This document shows, piece after piece, positions 1 through 10,719 of a stretch of DNA of 64,000 bases. Position numbers and translations under genes: made by a program. Under the pieces are notes generated by a model. It worked only from the letters and a program-made list of their open reading frames with translations, did not search any database and was not told the origin of the DNA. The stretch comes from Notamacropus eugenii (lineage: Eukaryota > Chordata > Mammalia > Diprotodontia > Macropodidae). The stretch lies in contig NC_092873.1 of assembly GCF_028372415.1 (NCBI RefSeq), positions 356,900,128 to 356,964,127 of the forward strand. Direction: 5' to 3'. Positions within the stretch are counted from its first letter, which is position 1. Every line of letters begins with the position of its first letter.

Positions 1-59
1 TAGGGAAGCCATAAGCACAGGATTGAGGGCCGTTTGTTTTTATTCTTATGTTTCATGGG

Positions 60-135
60 TTCAATTCAAAACAATTCAAATAATTATTAAGCACCTACTA
101 TTTGACAGACAGAGACTTCCATATGCTGGATAGTG
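60..135 (+). mobile_element. L3-type repeat fragment
   Basis: 'attattaagcacctactatt' is a decayed form of the 'catttattaagcacctactatgtgcc' type of start. Confidence 0.45.
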
Positions 136-310
136 AGCCTGTCTCAGAGTCAGGAAGACCTGGGTTTAGGTGTTATTTCTCACAGCAGCTAGGGAGCACA
201 GCAGATTGAGTACTGGAGTCAGGAGTTTAAATCTAGCCTCAGAAACTCACCTGTGGAAACTCACTTAATTTCTGTTTACCTCAGTTTCCCCACCTGCAAA
301 ATAGGGATAA
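118..310 (+). mobile_element. MIR/CORE-SINE
   Basis: 'gtcaggaagacctgggttta' and 'cctcagtttccccacctg' mark the box B and core regions of a tRNA-derived SINE, ending in 'gggataataacagta'. Confidence 0.7.
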
Positions 311-379
311 TAACAGTACTATCTTCTGATACTTTGTTTCCTTTGGAAAGATGATCTTACTCCCCTCACCCCAATCAGT

Positions 380-500
380 TCCTTTTGTGTATTGTCCTTA
401 TTAGAACTTAAATTCCTTGAGGGCAGGCAGTCTTTCTGGTTCCTTGCATATGTATCTTTAGTGCTTAGTAGAGTGACTAGCATATAGCAAGCTGGTTGGT
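380..500 (+). mobile_element. L2 3' tail
   Basis: 'ccttgagggcaggcagtc', 'tttagtgcttagtagagtg' follow the L2 3' end pattern. Confidence 0.6.
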
Positions 501-1215
501 TGGTTGGTTGGTTGCTGTCTTTCATTCTTGAAAAGGATCAAAATCACATCAATGAGCTAGAGTCAAGTTTCAAGGTGTCCCACTGTGGCTGATGAGACCA
601 ATATGACCTTGGAATGCTCTACCACAGGTTGTGTATAAATAGTCTGTGTGAACATTTGAAGTGGATTTTCTAAATTTGTGCATGTCATGTTTCTTTTGAG
701 CTATTTCAATTACAGAGCACAGCACCTTCTCTGATATGGGTGGGCTATGTTGAGTGGTCCTGTTCCAGTGACTCCCGTGTCATACAATCAATTCCAAAGT
801 TCTTAACAGAGAACTTGAGAGTGTCCTTGTATCACTTCTTCTGATGACCATGTGAGCACTTGCCCTATGTGAGTTCTCTATAAAATAGCCTTTATGGCAA
901 GTGTACATTTTGCGTTTGAACAATGTGGCTGGCCCAGTGGAGTTGTGCTCTCTGAAGCAGAGTTCAAATGCTTGGCAGTTTAGTTCAAGAACTAAATGAT
1001 GTCAAGAAAGGACATCAGTGTCTGGTATCTTATCCTGCCGGGTGATCTACAAAACCTTCCTAAGACAATCCATATGGAAATGACTCAGTTTCCTGGCATG
1101 GCACTGATCTACCATCCAGGTTTCACAGGCACACAACTATGAGATCTGTAAACCTTCAGTTTAGTTGTCAGTCTAATGCCTCTTCACTTCCACACTTTCT
1201 TTCCCAAACCCTGAG
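495..1215 (-). mobile_element. RTE-like LINE 3' part
   Basis: Antisense to the 3' coding end of a LINE. The parts 'gactcccgtgtcat' and 'gtccttgtatcacttctt' match copies at 19.9 kb (opposite strand) and 59.8 kb. In those copies the frame gives the tail motif WETLAQD and 'LYEQSRI', known from the ends of RTE-type ORFs. The left end 'gctgtctttcattcttga' is the shared 3' terminus. Confidence 0.6.
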
Positions 1216-1259
1216 CTAGCTCTGGAAATATTAAGTGCTTAATAAGTGATTGCTGTTGC

Positions 1260-1455
1260 CTGCCTGCCTACTTCCCAAGGTGGGGACCATCCCCAGGTGT
1301 CCAGATCTATATCCTGCCACTGGACCCAAGTGGAGAAAGTGAGGCTGGTGACTTTGCACAGCCCTCCTCACCTAAATCTAATTTGCTTGCAAGTCATGAC
1401 ATCACCTTCCTGATGTCATGATCCTCTTTGAGAATGAAGGACAAACAACAACAAC
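1260..1455 (+). mobile_element. RTE-tailed SINE
   Basis: Ends 'gatgtcatgatcctctttga' followed by 'gaatgaaggacaaacaac', the same 3' terminus as the RTE-like LINE copies, so it was probably moved by that LINE. A minus-strand partial copy is at 7485-7605. Confidence 0.6.
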
Positions 1456-2224
1456 CTCTCAGAGTTCGTCTGAGGATAAAATAAGGCAATATTCATCAAA
1501 AATAAAACAACAGCAAATTGCTTTTCAGTCCCTAAAGCTCTATATTAGTGATAGCTATGATTTTTACTTGATGTGTAATAAGTGTGTGATCCTGAGGACG
1601 TTCCTTAAATTTTTAGTGCTCTCACAGAGGTTTCAAACTCCAGACTCCAAACCTACCAAGTATAGCCTTAACCAGATTAGAAATATTTAACAAAAATAAA
1701 TAAAAATGAAGCATAACATAATGTTATGTAGTTTTCTAAGTCAATATGGATAAACAGGGATATGTATCATTTCAATTTGACACCAATTCTTGGAAAATAT
1801 AAGTTGCAGGGAAGGTGTCAACCTGCATTGCTAAAAGAAACTTTCTCATCTGGGAATTCCTCTTATCAGTGAACTCACAAGTCCCATCCTTACCTCCTCT
1901 GCCTGTGATGAACACTGCTCTAAATACTGTGATACAAAGACAAAAACACATTAAACTCCTTCAAGGACTTTAAATGTAGGCCATAACTGCTCTATTATAA
2001 AACTTGAAGTTTATCTGAGAGCAGTTGAATTAACTGACAAACCATCACTTTTGATTTATTGGTTTATAATAAGTCCAGTCAATTAAAATACTCTTAGTAG
2101 AGAAATATATTTGATAGAATGTAAAGGTTATTTAGCCTAAAACAACCTCTATTTTTCCTGTTATTGTTTCAAATATGCCAGTTGTTCATAGTTTTTTTTA
2201 AAAATAACTAGACTTGTTTTATCC
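1456..2224. other. Intergenic, little recognised
   Basis: AT-rich sequence. 1800-1890 looks like the tail of the composite SINE described at 3020-3250 ('aagttgcagggaaggtg'). No coding signal seen. Confidence 0.5.
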
Positions 2225-2760
2225 TAGTTCTTACTCTCATCACTTCATCTAGATAATTGTAATAATCTCCAGTTACAATGTTTCCCCTCCCTCTAGTTTC
2301 TCCTTTCTTTAAGTCATCCTCCTTCCAGCTGCCAAAGAGAGTTTCCTAAAAGGCAGCTCTAACCATGTCACTATTTTGTCCAATAAACAATGATTTCCTA
2401 TTACCTCTGAGATCAAATATAAACTCTACTCTTTTGGCATATTGTCATTGTTCACTCTTTTCAGTTGTGACCCGCTTGGGGTTTTCTTGACAAAGATGCT
2501 GAAGTGGATTGCCATTTTCTTCTACAGTGTGCCATTTCCCTGTAAATGAGACTTTTAGACTTCTAAAATCCTTTACAACTTGGCTCCGATGTAGTCTTCT
2601 AGGCTTCTTATATATTACTCCTTTACACATTTTCTGGTCTGGATAACTAAGATGGGCTTCTTCCTCTTCCTCACTCACTTTGCCCCATCTCCCATTTCTT
2701 TCTTTGCAAAGCCTGGAACGCACACTCTTCCTTTCTGCCTCTTAGAAATCTTTTTTCTTT
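2225..2760 (+). mobile_element. L2 fragment split by a SINE
   Basis: 'aaccatgtcactattttg', 'gagatcaaatataaactc' then 'ctttacaacttggctcc' and 'gcctggaacgcacactc' follow the L2 3' region. A minus-strand SINE piece (2440-2542, 'gtgacccgcttggggttttc') interrupts it. Confidence 0.7.
2440..2542 (-). mobile_element. CORE-SINE 3' fragment
   Basis: 'gggttttcttgacaaagatg' and 'gaagtggattgccattttc' are the reverse complement of the marsupial SINE tail. Confidence 0.75.
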
Positions 2761-2884
2761 ATAAATTTAGCTCCCAAAGATCTTACATGAGACCTTCCCC
2801 AGTCTCTCACCCACAAGCATCCTCAGTTATGTTGAATTTATTTTATATACACGACTTAGATAGTCCCTACCTTGGGAAGTAGAC

Positions 2885-3010
2885 AGGCAGGCAACAACAA
2901 TCACTTCTTAAGTACTTGCTATTTCCATAGCCAGCTCACGGTTTGTGAGCCTCCAAAATTAAGTATGGAATTGAAGAGGCATTAGACTGACCACCAAATT
3001 GAAGGTTTAC
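2885..3010 (+). mobile_element. RTE-like fragment
   Basis: 'gaagaggcattagactgacc' and the preceding bases match the reverse complement of 1140-1265 in the RTE-like element near the left end. Confidence 0.6.
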
Positions 3011-3019
3011 AGAACCATT

Positions 3020-3250
3020 ATATATACTTGGCATAGAGAGCTATCTTTAGAGCCAGAAAGACCTGGGTTCAAGTCTTGACTGATACACACAGACCTGTGT
3101 GTCTGGGCAAGTCACTTAATCTCCCTGTAGTCTAGGCAACTTTCTAGGGCTGTAAGTTGGAGAAAAGACATCAGCTTATAGTTGTAAGCTCAGTAGTTAA
3201 CTCAGAATTTTCTATACCAATGAAATCACAGGTATATCCCTATTCCTGTA
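3020..3250 (+). mobile_element. Composite SINE
   Basis: tRNA/MIR-like front ('agaaagacctgggttcaag', 'ctgggcaagtcacttaatc') joined to a distinct tail with 'taagttggagaaaagac' and 'ccaatgaaatcacagg'. The same tail recurs at 1.8, 16.7, 31.4 and 51.0 kb, so it is a true family. Confidence 0.65.
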
Positions 3251-3284
3251 TTTTGAACGTACTTAGATGCTTGCATATTTTCTA

Positions 3285-3392
3285 TCTTGATCCCTCTGAG
3301 GGAAGGGCTGTTTCTTTTTCTGCTTTTATCTCCTCAGTGCTGATAGTAGCTATTGGCATGTAGTAGGAGCCTAATAAATGCTTATTTATTGA
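3285..3392 (+). mobile_element. L2 3' tail
   Basis: 'gagggaagggctgtttc', then 'cctaataaatgcttattta'. It lies about 135 bp beyond the poly(A) signal of KRTAP3 copy 1. Confidence 0.75.
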
Positions 3393-3527
3393 TTTCTACT
3401 CCTAAAAATCTAGAACCACTTTATATTTTTAAAATGCTACTGTTTGGAGGGTGGGGAATCTATATAAGAATACAGAAATAATTTTTAAAAATCATAGACA
3501 TTGTGTTATGCCAGAAGGGGAAAAAAG

Positions 3528-3533
3528 TTTATT
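3528..3533 (-). terminator. Poly(A) signal of KRTAP3 copy 1
   Basis: AATAAA on the minus strand, about 325 nt after the stop. The same spacing and the context 'agtttatt' recur after copies 2 and 4. Confidence 0.7.
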
Positions 3534-3857
3534 AGGAAATTCAGAAAGTAACTCCTTAGTTTCTAGGGAGACACAAAAGACCATAAATGAAAACCCCAAA
3601 ATGTCCCAAATGAAGCATCATACAGTCAGTCTGAAAGAGTTGAATATCCTTGAAAGGACAGGTGATATTCACCACTCCATTTTCTAGGTTACCATCGGGA
3701 GCCTTGCAATTTCCTTTGCATTGATGTTGAATGTGGTTCTGCCACATCTGGTCCCCATCACAACATCTGCTGAAATTGGTTGTGGCTACGGAAGTAGGTC
3801 AATACAGGATAGGAATCTTGTAGGTTTTGGACTCTGGGCAAAGATAGTCATCACTTA

Positions 3858-4154
3858 TCAGCACTGGGGGACACAGGGCTCACAGGTGCATGGTCGGGTG
3901 TATGTGGTCAGGTCCAGGTTCTCCAGGCTTGGGATGGGCTGGGCAGAATTGAGCAGGAAGCATGTGGGCACACAGGGCTGAGGGATGTGGCAGGGGGGTA
4001 GGCAGTTGTCACAGCAGGTGGGCTCCAGCAGCCAAGTGGTGTGTGGGCAGGTGCTGGGCAGGCAGACTCCACATCGGCAGCACTTGTCAGAAGAGCAGAT
4101 GGTGGTGGCAGGTCCAGTGGGGACACTGCAGCAGCAGTCGCGGTAGTAAGACAT
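3858..4154 (-). CDS. KRTAP3: Keratin-associated protein 3 (KRTAP3-2/3-3-like), copy 1
   Basis: Complete single-exon gene of 98 residues, the usual KAP3 length. The family makes high-sulfur proteins of the hair cortex matrix, which cross-link keratin filaments through disulfides; this role is known for the family, not shown here. The family core [16 protein letters not shown] (residues 9-24) is followed by [14 protein letters not shown] and then TTWLLEP, the 3-2/3-3 signature. There are 19 cysteines. It has no signal peptide or membrane segment. The ATG is chosen because it is the first in frame, has A at -3, and lies about 85 bp from a TATA box. Stop is TGA. The 3' UTR up to the AATAAA at 3528-3533 is about 330 nt and resembles that of the 9.6-kb copy. 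Compared with human KAP3, the tail reads [10 protein letters not shown]. Confidence 0.96.
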   Translation of the reverse strand: MSYYRDCCCSVPTGPATTICSSDKCCRCGVCLPSTCPHTTWLLEPTCCDNCLPPCHIPQPCVPTCFLLNSAQPIPSLENLDLTTYTRPCTCEPCVPQC

Positions 4155-4237
4155 GGTTTAGGGAGTTTGTTTTCCTGCTTAGTAGGAAAGAGAGATGGGT
4201 ATTTTTGATGGTTTGAATGTCTGCTCTCCGTGGGCCT

Positions 4238-4245
4238 CTTATATA
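4238..4245 (-). promoter_or_regulatory. TATA box of KRTAP3 copy 1
   Basis: Reads TATATAAG on the minus strand, about 85 bp upstream of the ATG. The flanking 100 bp is closely matched in front of the 9.6-kb copy, so the whole leader and core promoter were duplicated. Confidence 0.8.
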
Positions 4246-4249
4246 CCCT

Positions 4250-5210
4250 CCTTGAGGAGAGGTTGGTCCAATCCCAAGGCTTCTTTCCTTATTTCTGTTT
4301 GTTTTCATGGATTTATTATCTCTTGACTGATTTGACATTTAGATGCCAGCAAAGAGTCTTCATTCTTGGTAATTACATTTTATTTGAGTTCATTGCTAAG
4401 TCTTAACTGATTAGTCTTGCAGTTTGTTACTGGGAGTAAAGCTTTACGAGGTACATCAAAGAGTTTGCCATTACAGCAATTTACACAACAGTCCTGATGA
4501 GAGACATTGCAACTGACACATGCCTAGGGAATCTCAGACCTTCCCCAGGCCACTATTTGCATTTTCATTCCTCTTTGGTTTTGGCTATTGAGTAATTGGG
4601 AATGAACTTCCCTGTTTTCATAGATTTTTCTTTAAAAAACTCTCATTCTGAAATGGACAAACCTCAATGAGCTTTTTCTCTTTTTTTTAAGAGGAGGGAT
4701 GATTTTTGGTGACTTCCTTTTACCTATGGGGGATGGGGGGAAATAGCATGAGTATAGAAATCTGTTCTATCTAGCTTGACCCTGTCCAATTGTTACACTC
4801 CCGTATATGTGCCAATGAAGAGTGTTAGAAGAAAACTTGGGCAAGCTGATGGAGATGATGAGAAGATAAGCAGGGATTTTGTTAAGTGTATGTCTTGGAT
4901 TGGGGCAGAGGAAAGAAATCAGGTAGAAATGGAAATATGAATTCATGTCAATATATAGTCAACCTGGCCTTCAAATCAGTTCACAGAATCTTTGAGACCT
5001 AAGAGCTGTGCATCTGCAGCTTCTTGACAAAGAGGAAATATCTAAAGATTTAGAGAATCCAGCCAATAGGACAAACAAGGAACAAAATTAAATGAATGGA
5101 AATTTATGAAACAATCCATCTTCTCCCCAAAGACCCAGTCTGCATTTAGGAAATACCATAGAGTCTTATGTGTAGGAAGCATTGAATAAATGCTTGGTGA
5201 ACTGAATTGG
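4250..5210. other. Upstream flank of KRTAP3 copy 1
   Basis: No gene or recognisable repeat until an L2-like 'gaataaatgcttggtgaac' near 5183. It should hold the distal promoter, but I can assign no specific site. Confidence 0.5.
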
Positions 5211-5342
5211 AATGAAGGAGAATGGGCAATACCTAAATAAATGACTCAGCTTCAGAAAGAAGTCAGATGTGCGTGCCCTACTTTGAACAGGGACTTTAGG
5301 AAGCATTTATTATTAATTTATAAAACACCTATTGTGTGCCAG
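5211..5342. repeat. Flank duplicate A
   Basis: Aligns over about 130 bp (roughly 70% by eye) with 8027-8162: 'gggcaatacctaaataaatg' against 'gagcaatgcttaaatgaata', both ending 'tgtgtgccagg'. Both follow an L2-like tail. Confidence 0.55.
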
Positions 5343-5400
5343 GCACTGTGCTAGTTGCTGGAGATGCAAACGCCAAAATGAAAATGTTCCTAGCCTCAGC
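5285..5400 (+). mobile_element. L3-type repeat fragment
   Basis: 'attgtgtgccaggcactgtg' followed by 'ctggagatgcaaac'. A further scrap lies at 5640-5695. Confidence 0.55.
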
Positions 5401-5699
5401 TATGGTATTGGTGGTCAGGGGATAGCATGGACACAGATAGGTAAATTTGAAATATATTCATAGTAAATATACAAGTTAATTTTAGGAGTGGAGAGAAAAT
5501 GAACAGCTTGGGGTGGGTGGGAATCAGGTGAAGATGGGGATTCATGACTAGGATTCGTGACATATACAAGAATGTGAAATTTCTCATTGAATTGTATACC
5601 AGATCACTTTCCCTTTCAATGTGTCTGATTTGTTTCTGCAATACAACAAGCATTTTATTTTTTCACACCTACTCTGTGCCTGGCAGTGTGTTAGAAAGT

Positions 5700-6650
5700 C
5701 ACATCAGTTAAGTTCATCTGTTTTCCCATGCCTGATACTCTTTTAAAGGGAAGCTTTAGCAAGCAGATACGCTAGCACTATAACCTCATGGCAGAAATAA
5801 CATTGATTTCTCTCTCTAGAATGGCACATTGCCCTCAAGACAGCTATGTCATGATAATGTGACTGACCACATTTAAATTGTAGAGGAATTATGCTTATAA
5901 TCATACACTGTAGGCCTTAAGGCACAAGAATAAAATGGCAAATGCATAATCATGGCTTTATATATCTCTATCAGTTTTCATTGAATTCACTGGGAGTGTT
6001 TTATATATAATAATTAATTCTCACTATGGAACTGCACTATCTTGGAGTTGAGTGTTACTCTCCCCAGTTCATAAAAGAGGGGATTGGGGCCTCAAGAGGT
6101 GAAATACCTTGCCTGAGGTGCCTCAGTGACTCATGGATTGAAAGCCAAAAATAGGATTCATACAACCAAACTCCCCTCTGTTGTGGTCTGAAAGGCAAGC
6201 AGAAAGTCTGCATCACTGACTGGAAGTAGGACTATATTATTCTTATAAACCAACAAACAAACAAAAAACACTCCACCACCCTTTTTGCTTTCTTTTTCAA
6301 GTCCATGTTTATTTGTATGACAGATCAATTCTGGGCAAGTGGTTAAATTTTAGACCCTAGAGGTGTCATTTCTATGACAAAGGAATTAGAATTCTAACCA
6401 TCATCATGGTTTTGTCCAATGAACATTAATTCTCTCATTCCATAATCCTTGGGGGTTGAGTCCCAGGGATAGTGAAAGCCTGGAAAGGCATGGACAAATA
6501 TCCAGACATAGGAATCAAGAATTAGAAACCTATACCCTTGTTAACAGTGGGTTACATTCTAATTTATGTACAAGCCCCATCCTGACTATTATGTTTATTC
6601 ACTTTCAAGTAGATATACCATCAAGGTCCAGGAAATAAGTATGGAGTACT
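5700..6650. other. Intergenic, little recognised
   Basis: 6055-6140 resembles a worn antisense MIR ('gcctcaagaggtgaaatacc'). Otherwise nothing is seen. Confidence 0.4.
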
Positions 6651-6712
6651 TATAAAGAATATAGCATAGTTTCTGGCACATAGTAGGTACTTAGCAAATT
6701 CTTATTCCCTTC
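6650..6712 (+). mobile_element. L2 3' tail scrap
   Basis: 'tggcacatagtaggtactta' followed by 'gcaaattctta'. Confidence 0.55.
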
Positions 6713-6739
6713 CCTTTCCAAGAGAAATAATTTCCATGC

Positions 6740-7105
6740 TCCTTGAATCATTGAACAAGAAGGGAGTTTAGAGGTCATAAGACCATAGGATCATATACTC
6801 AGACATCTGGATTAACCTCCTCTTGTTATAGATGAGGAAACTGAGGCCCATGGAACTTAAGTTCTTAGCCCAAAACAACATAGTTAAGAAGTAGCAGAGA
6901 TAAAACTTGAACCAAGATCCCCTGGCTCTAGATCCATCACTCTTCTCGTGGTTCCAGTGACATCTTGTCCAACCCTCCTATTTTTCAGGTAAAGAACTGA
7001 AGTGTGGTGGTTTTGCCCAAGATCACCCAGAAAGCAGAGCTGATATTTGAATCCAGGTCCTTTGAATTCAAATCCAATGTCCCTGTTATGGTACCATCCT
7101 GTCAT
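6740..7105 (-). mobile_element. Two adjacent MIR-like SINEs
   Basis: 'gatgaggaaactgaggccca' near 6831 and 'gcccaagatcacccagaaag' near 7013 are two successive antisense cores (about 6740-6950 and 6955-7105). Confidence 0.65.
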
Positions 7106-7136
7106 TGGTTAGTTTTTGAGTTGATACCCAATTGTG

Positions 7137-7352
7137 GGCAGCTAGGTGATGCGGTAGATAGAGCACTGGGTTTGGAATCATGAAGACCCATCTTCATGAA
7201 TTCAAATCTAGCCTCAGACACCTAATAGTCTTGTGATCCTGGGCAAGTCACTTAACTATGTTTGCCTCAGTTTTCTCATCTGTAAAATGGTTTAATTAGG
7301 TCCTCCAGGTTCCAAGGCTAGTGCTCTATCCATTGTGCCACTTGGCTGCCTC
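7137..7352 (+). mobile_element. CORE-SINE with inverted head
   Basis: 7137-7293 is a plus-strand SINE ('gggcagctaggtgatgcgg', 'gatcctgggcaagtcactta'). 7294-7352 is the reverse complement of a SINE head ('tgctctatccattgtgccac'). The two are joined head-out. Confidence 0.75.
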
Positions 7353-7484
7353 AGTTACCAAGTTGAAGAGTGAGACATACTGTGTGTTACTAGGCAGTGA
7401 TGGGTTAAAACAGAAAGAAAATTTCTGCATGAGTCAAGGTATCCTTAGCCTAGTTAAATTTTGATTTCATACCTACAATCCTTG

Positions 7485-7605
7485 GTTAGGTGTTGTCTTT
7501 CATTCTCAAGAGAACCAGTGACATCAGGAAGGTGATGTCTTGACTTGCAAGTGAACTGGATTTAAGTGAGGCAGGGCTATGCAAAATCCCCAGCCTCAAT
7601 CTAGC
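7485..7605 (-). mobile_element. RTE-tailed SINE
   Basis: 'tgttgtctttcattctcaag' and 'gatgtcttgacttgcaagtg' are the reverse complement of the tail at 1395-1455. Confidence 0.6.
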
Positions 7606-7825
7606 TATAATACTGTGAAAAAAGGGCTGTATTTGAAATCAGAAGATATGAGTTAAGATTTCAGCTCTTTGCAAGTTCTTCTTCTTTCTTCCAGTAAACT
7701 CTTTGTGCTATTTTAGACGAATCACTTCCTCTTCCTCAATTTCAGCTTCTCTGCTGTAAGAGGGCTTGATTAAATGGCCTTTGATGACTTTTCCAACTCT
7801 ACATCTATATCTATGATATATTAAA
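7605..7825 (+). mobile_element. MIR-like SINE, worn
   Basis: 'gtatttgaaatcagaagata' and later 'gcttgattaaatggcctttg' follow the MIR/tRNA-SINE pattern. Confidence 0.5.
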
Positions 7826-8026
7826 CAAGAGAAGTTGGCATCCCACTGTAAAAATATAAAATTTATTCCATTTTCAAGTCCTTAAGCACCTAAGACTCAA
7901 ATTAATCTCGTAAAAGATTTATTAAATTCCCACCATCTGTAAGTTTTTATAATCTTATACTTGGCATAGAGTGAAAGAATATTACACCTTAATGGATGTT
8001 TAGAGATTATTTTATAAATGTTTGAG

Positions 8027-8162
8027 GAATGAGCAAGAATGAGCAATGCTTAAATGAATAACTCAAATTCAGATATAAAGTCAGGTTGTATACCCTGCTC
8101 TAAACAGAGGGTTTAGAAATGTTCACTCTCATTAATTTATGAAGCAACTGCTGTGTGCCAGG
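8027..8162. repeat. Flank duplicate B
   Basis: Partner of 5211-5342; see there. Confidence 0.55.
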
Positions 8163-8244
8163 AAACTTTTTATTTTATAGATGAGGATATTGTGACCTAA
8201 AGTGGAGAAATGACTTTTCCAGCGCACCTTCTGTTGATTATTTC

Positions 8245-8410
8245 TACTTTACTCTGTCTATAGCTTGTTTGTACACAGTTATTTGCATTTGACTGTGAGC
8301 TCCTAGAGATCAGGGACTGTTCTTTGACTTCTCTTTTTATTCCCATCACTTGGCACAGTACCAGGCACCCAATATGTACTTAAAAATAAGGGTGATTGAT
8401 TGATTGACTG
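8245..8410 (+). mobile_element. L2 3' tail
   Basis: 'gtgagctcctagagatcagg' and 'cttggcacagtaccaggcac', ending in a 'gattgattgattgac' tail. Confidence 0.75.
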
Positions 8411-8594
8411 AAGTGAGTCAGTGGTTCAGCTCAAATTAAGAGCCAAGTCTCCTGTTTCTAAGAGCCAAGTCTCCTGTGTCTTTAGACCAGCATACTTTAT
8501 ATTACATTTCTGATCTTTGAAGTATCTAAAATCTTCTAAATGTTGCCTTATTATTTTAGCAATTTATTGTTATATTAGTCTATGTCATACAGCA

Positions 8595-8872
8595 ATAATA
8601 ATATTAACTAGCATTTGTGTAGTACCTACCTACTCTGTGCCAAGTACTGGGTTAACTATATTTTTTTTACCAATATTATCTCATTTGATCCTTACAATAG
8701 CCATGGGAGGTAGGTGCTATTATTATCCTCATTTTATAGATAAGGAAACTGAGGCAAACAGGGTTCAGTGACTTGCCTAGGGTCACACAGCTAGGAAGTC
8801 TCTGAGGTCAGATTTGAACTCCGTTCTTCATGACTCCAGGTTTGGCTCTCTTATCCACTATACAACCTCCAT
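8595..8872 (-). mobile_element. MIR-like composite SINE
   Basis: 'ggtaggtgctattattatcc', 'taaggaaactgaggcaaaca' and 'agggtcacacagctagg' are the antisense of the family. Near full length. Confidence 0.8.
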
Positions 8873-8874
8873 AC

Positions 8875-9185
8875 TTTTCCATAGGTTGTCCTCCATGCCT
8901 GACATCTCCCCTACCATCACCTCTTAGAATCCCTAGTTTCATTCAATGTGCTCATGCACCAACTCTTTAGGGAAGTCTTTCCTGATCCTGATAGCTGTTG
9001 GTGTTCTCTCCTTCTTCAGATTATTATGTGTAGGCTTATCTGGGTTCTTGTCTTATTTTCTAGAATAATTTTCTAAAAAAGTCCCTAAGGGCAGTGCCTG
9101 AACTTTTGGTTTGTCTTCATAGTCCCAGAGTCTAGTATAGGATCTTGCACCTAGTAAATGCTTAATGAATATTAACTGGATCTGA
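8875..9185 (+). mobile_element. L2 3' end
   Basis: 'cctcttagaatccctagttt', 'ggaagtctttcctgatcctg' and 'cctagtaaatgcttaatgaa' in L2 order. It ends about 110 bp beyond the poly(A) site of KRTAP3 copy 2. Confidence 0.8.
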
Positions 9186-9292
9186 TCAATTATCTTAACC
9201 TACACTGCTCTGGTAATGGGAATTGATCTTATTTCCAATTCTTTTTAAAAGAAACACAGAAAATTCTGAAATTGAGTGCTTGAGAAATCAAG

Positions 9293-9298
9293 TTTATT
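9293..9298 (-). terminator. Poly(A) signal of KRTAP3 copy 2
   Basis: AATAAA on the minus strand, about 330 nt after the stop, matching copy 1 in spacing. Confidence 0.7.
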
Positions 9299-9625
9299 TG
9301 GAAATTCATAAAGAAACCCCAAACCTTGACAAAAGCATTAAGGACAGGAAAGGCAACCCAAGGAGAAAATTCACAAAGAAAACATAATCTGTAGTTTCAA
9401 GAATTACAACAATACAACCAGCCAGTGCAAGAACTCATCACTCCCACTCCTTCAAGTTGCCAAAGGAGGCATCTTGTTTTCCTTTTCACTGATGATAAAA
9501 GTGTTCTTTGCCACATCTGGCATCCCAACATCTATCGATGCTCATTGGGGCTACCGACGCAGGTCAATACAGGATAGGCAACTTGTAGGTGTTGTTGGAC
9601 TCTGGGCAAAGATGGTCATCACTTA

Positions 9626-9922
9626 TCAGCACTGGGGAACACAGGGCTCACTGGCCCATGGCTGGGTGTATGTGGTCAGGTCCAGGTTCTCCAGGCTTGG
9701 AAAGGGCTGGGCAGAATTGAGCAGGAAGCATGTGGGCACACAGGGCTGAGGGATGTGGCAGGGGGGTAGGCAGTTGTCACAGCAGGTGGGCTCCAGCAGC
9801 CAAGTGGTGTGTGGGCAGGTGCTGGGCAGGCAGACTCCACATCGGCAACACTTGTCAGAAGAGCAGATGGTGGTGGCAGGTCCAGTGGGGACACTGCAGC
9901 AGCAGTCGCGGTAGTAAGACAT
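9626..9922 (-). CDS. KRTAP3: Keratin-associated protein 3 (KRTAP3-2/3-3-like), copy 2
   Basis: Complete single-exon gene, 98 residues. The protein is identical to copy 1 apart from five changes: I74F, R87Q, C89W, T90A and C91S. The first 73 residues are therefore the same, and the C-terminal tail has lost two cysteines (17 in all). The leader, the TATA region and much of the 3' UTR also match copy 1, so the pair is a recent tandem duplication of a unit that includes the regulatory flanks. The predicted role is hair cortex matrix protein, as for the family. The start has A at -3 and the stop is TGA. Loss of two tail cysteines would reduce cross-linking sites but leaves the KAP3 core whole, so I see no sign of decay. 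Confidence 0.96.
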   Translation of the reverse strand: MSYYRDCCCSVPTGPATTICSSDKCCRCGVCLPSTCPHTTWLLEPTCCDNCLPPCHIPQPCVPTCFLLNSAQPFPSLENLDLTTYTQPWASEPCVPQC

Positions 9923-9995
9923 GGTGTAGGGAATTTGTTTTTCCTGCTTAGTAGGACAGACAGATGGGAATTTTGATGGTTTTAATGCCTTCTCT

Positions 9996-10003
9996 CTTAT
10001 ATA
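9996..10003 (-). promoter_or_regulatory. TATA box of KRTAP3 copy 2
   Basis: TATATAAG on the minus strand, about 75 bp upstream of the ATG, in sequence nearly the same as in copy 1. Confidence 0.8.
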
Positions 10004-10009
10004 CCCTCC

Positions 10010-10719
10010 CGCAGTGGGTGTTGACCCAGGGGATTTCCTGTTCCCAATTTTCTGTCTATGTCATCGTCTTTCCATGAGATCCTCTAATCAGTTTGGCATT
10101 TAGTTATCCATGAAGATTTCTGAGTCCTATTAAGTTAGTCATATTTGCTTTGCAATACTCAGATTCATTGTCCAGGAAGTTTGCCTATGGAACTCATCTT
10201 CCAAGTGACCTAGCACCAATGTCTGGTCATTGGTTGAGGTGATAATTCAGCAAAGGCTATGAGATTAAACAATTTCTTTTTGTCTTTTCCTCCTGGTTCT
10301 ACATATAATCTGTGGCTGGTGAGACCATAACCATCAATAAAAGAAGGATCCCAGATGACTCATTCTCCTTGTGTGTTACTTTTGCCCATTGAGGGCAACA
10401 ACAGAATGAATAATAACCAGTATTTATGTGTGTTTTAAGAAATGCAAAGTTCTTTACATGCATTTTCTCATCTGAATGCATCAAGCATAGGAAGAAGTTT
10501 CTAGAACCTTGATGCTTGAAAGTATTTCCATCCCTGTTCTAGTAGATGTACCTGGCAACAAAATGTAAATTCCCTGTAGACCAGGTTTAAGTTGACTGCC
10601 CTGGTTGTGCTTTGGGAAGCATTTTTTAACTATTTCTCAAAGGGAAAGGAGTTGCTGAGACTCAGAACTTAGGGATCTGACCTGGAATCATCTTCATTTT
10701 TGGTAGTTGAGCTTTTGTT
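10010..10719. other. Upstream flank of KRTAP3 copy 2
   Basis: No gene or clear repeat seen. Confidence 0.4.

Noticed and set aside
3908-4216. Frames overlapping KRTAP3 copies, such as 3908-4126 (-), 3962-4216 (+), 9676-9894 (-) and 15067-15315 (-)
   Set aside because: Alternate frames of the KRTAP3 genes, with no family match of their own.
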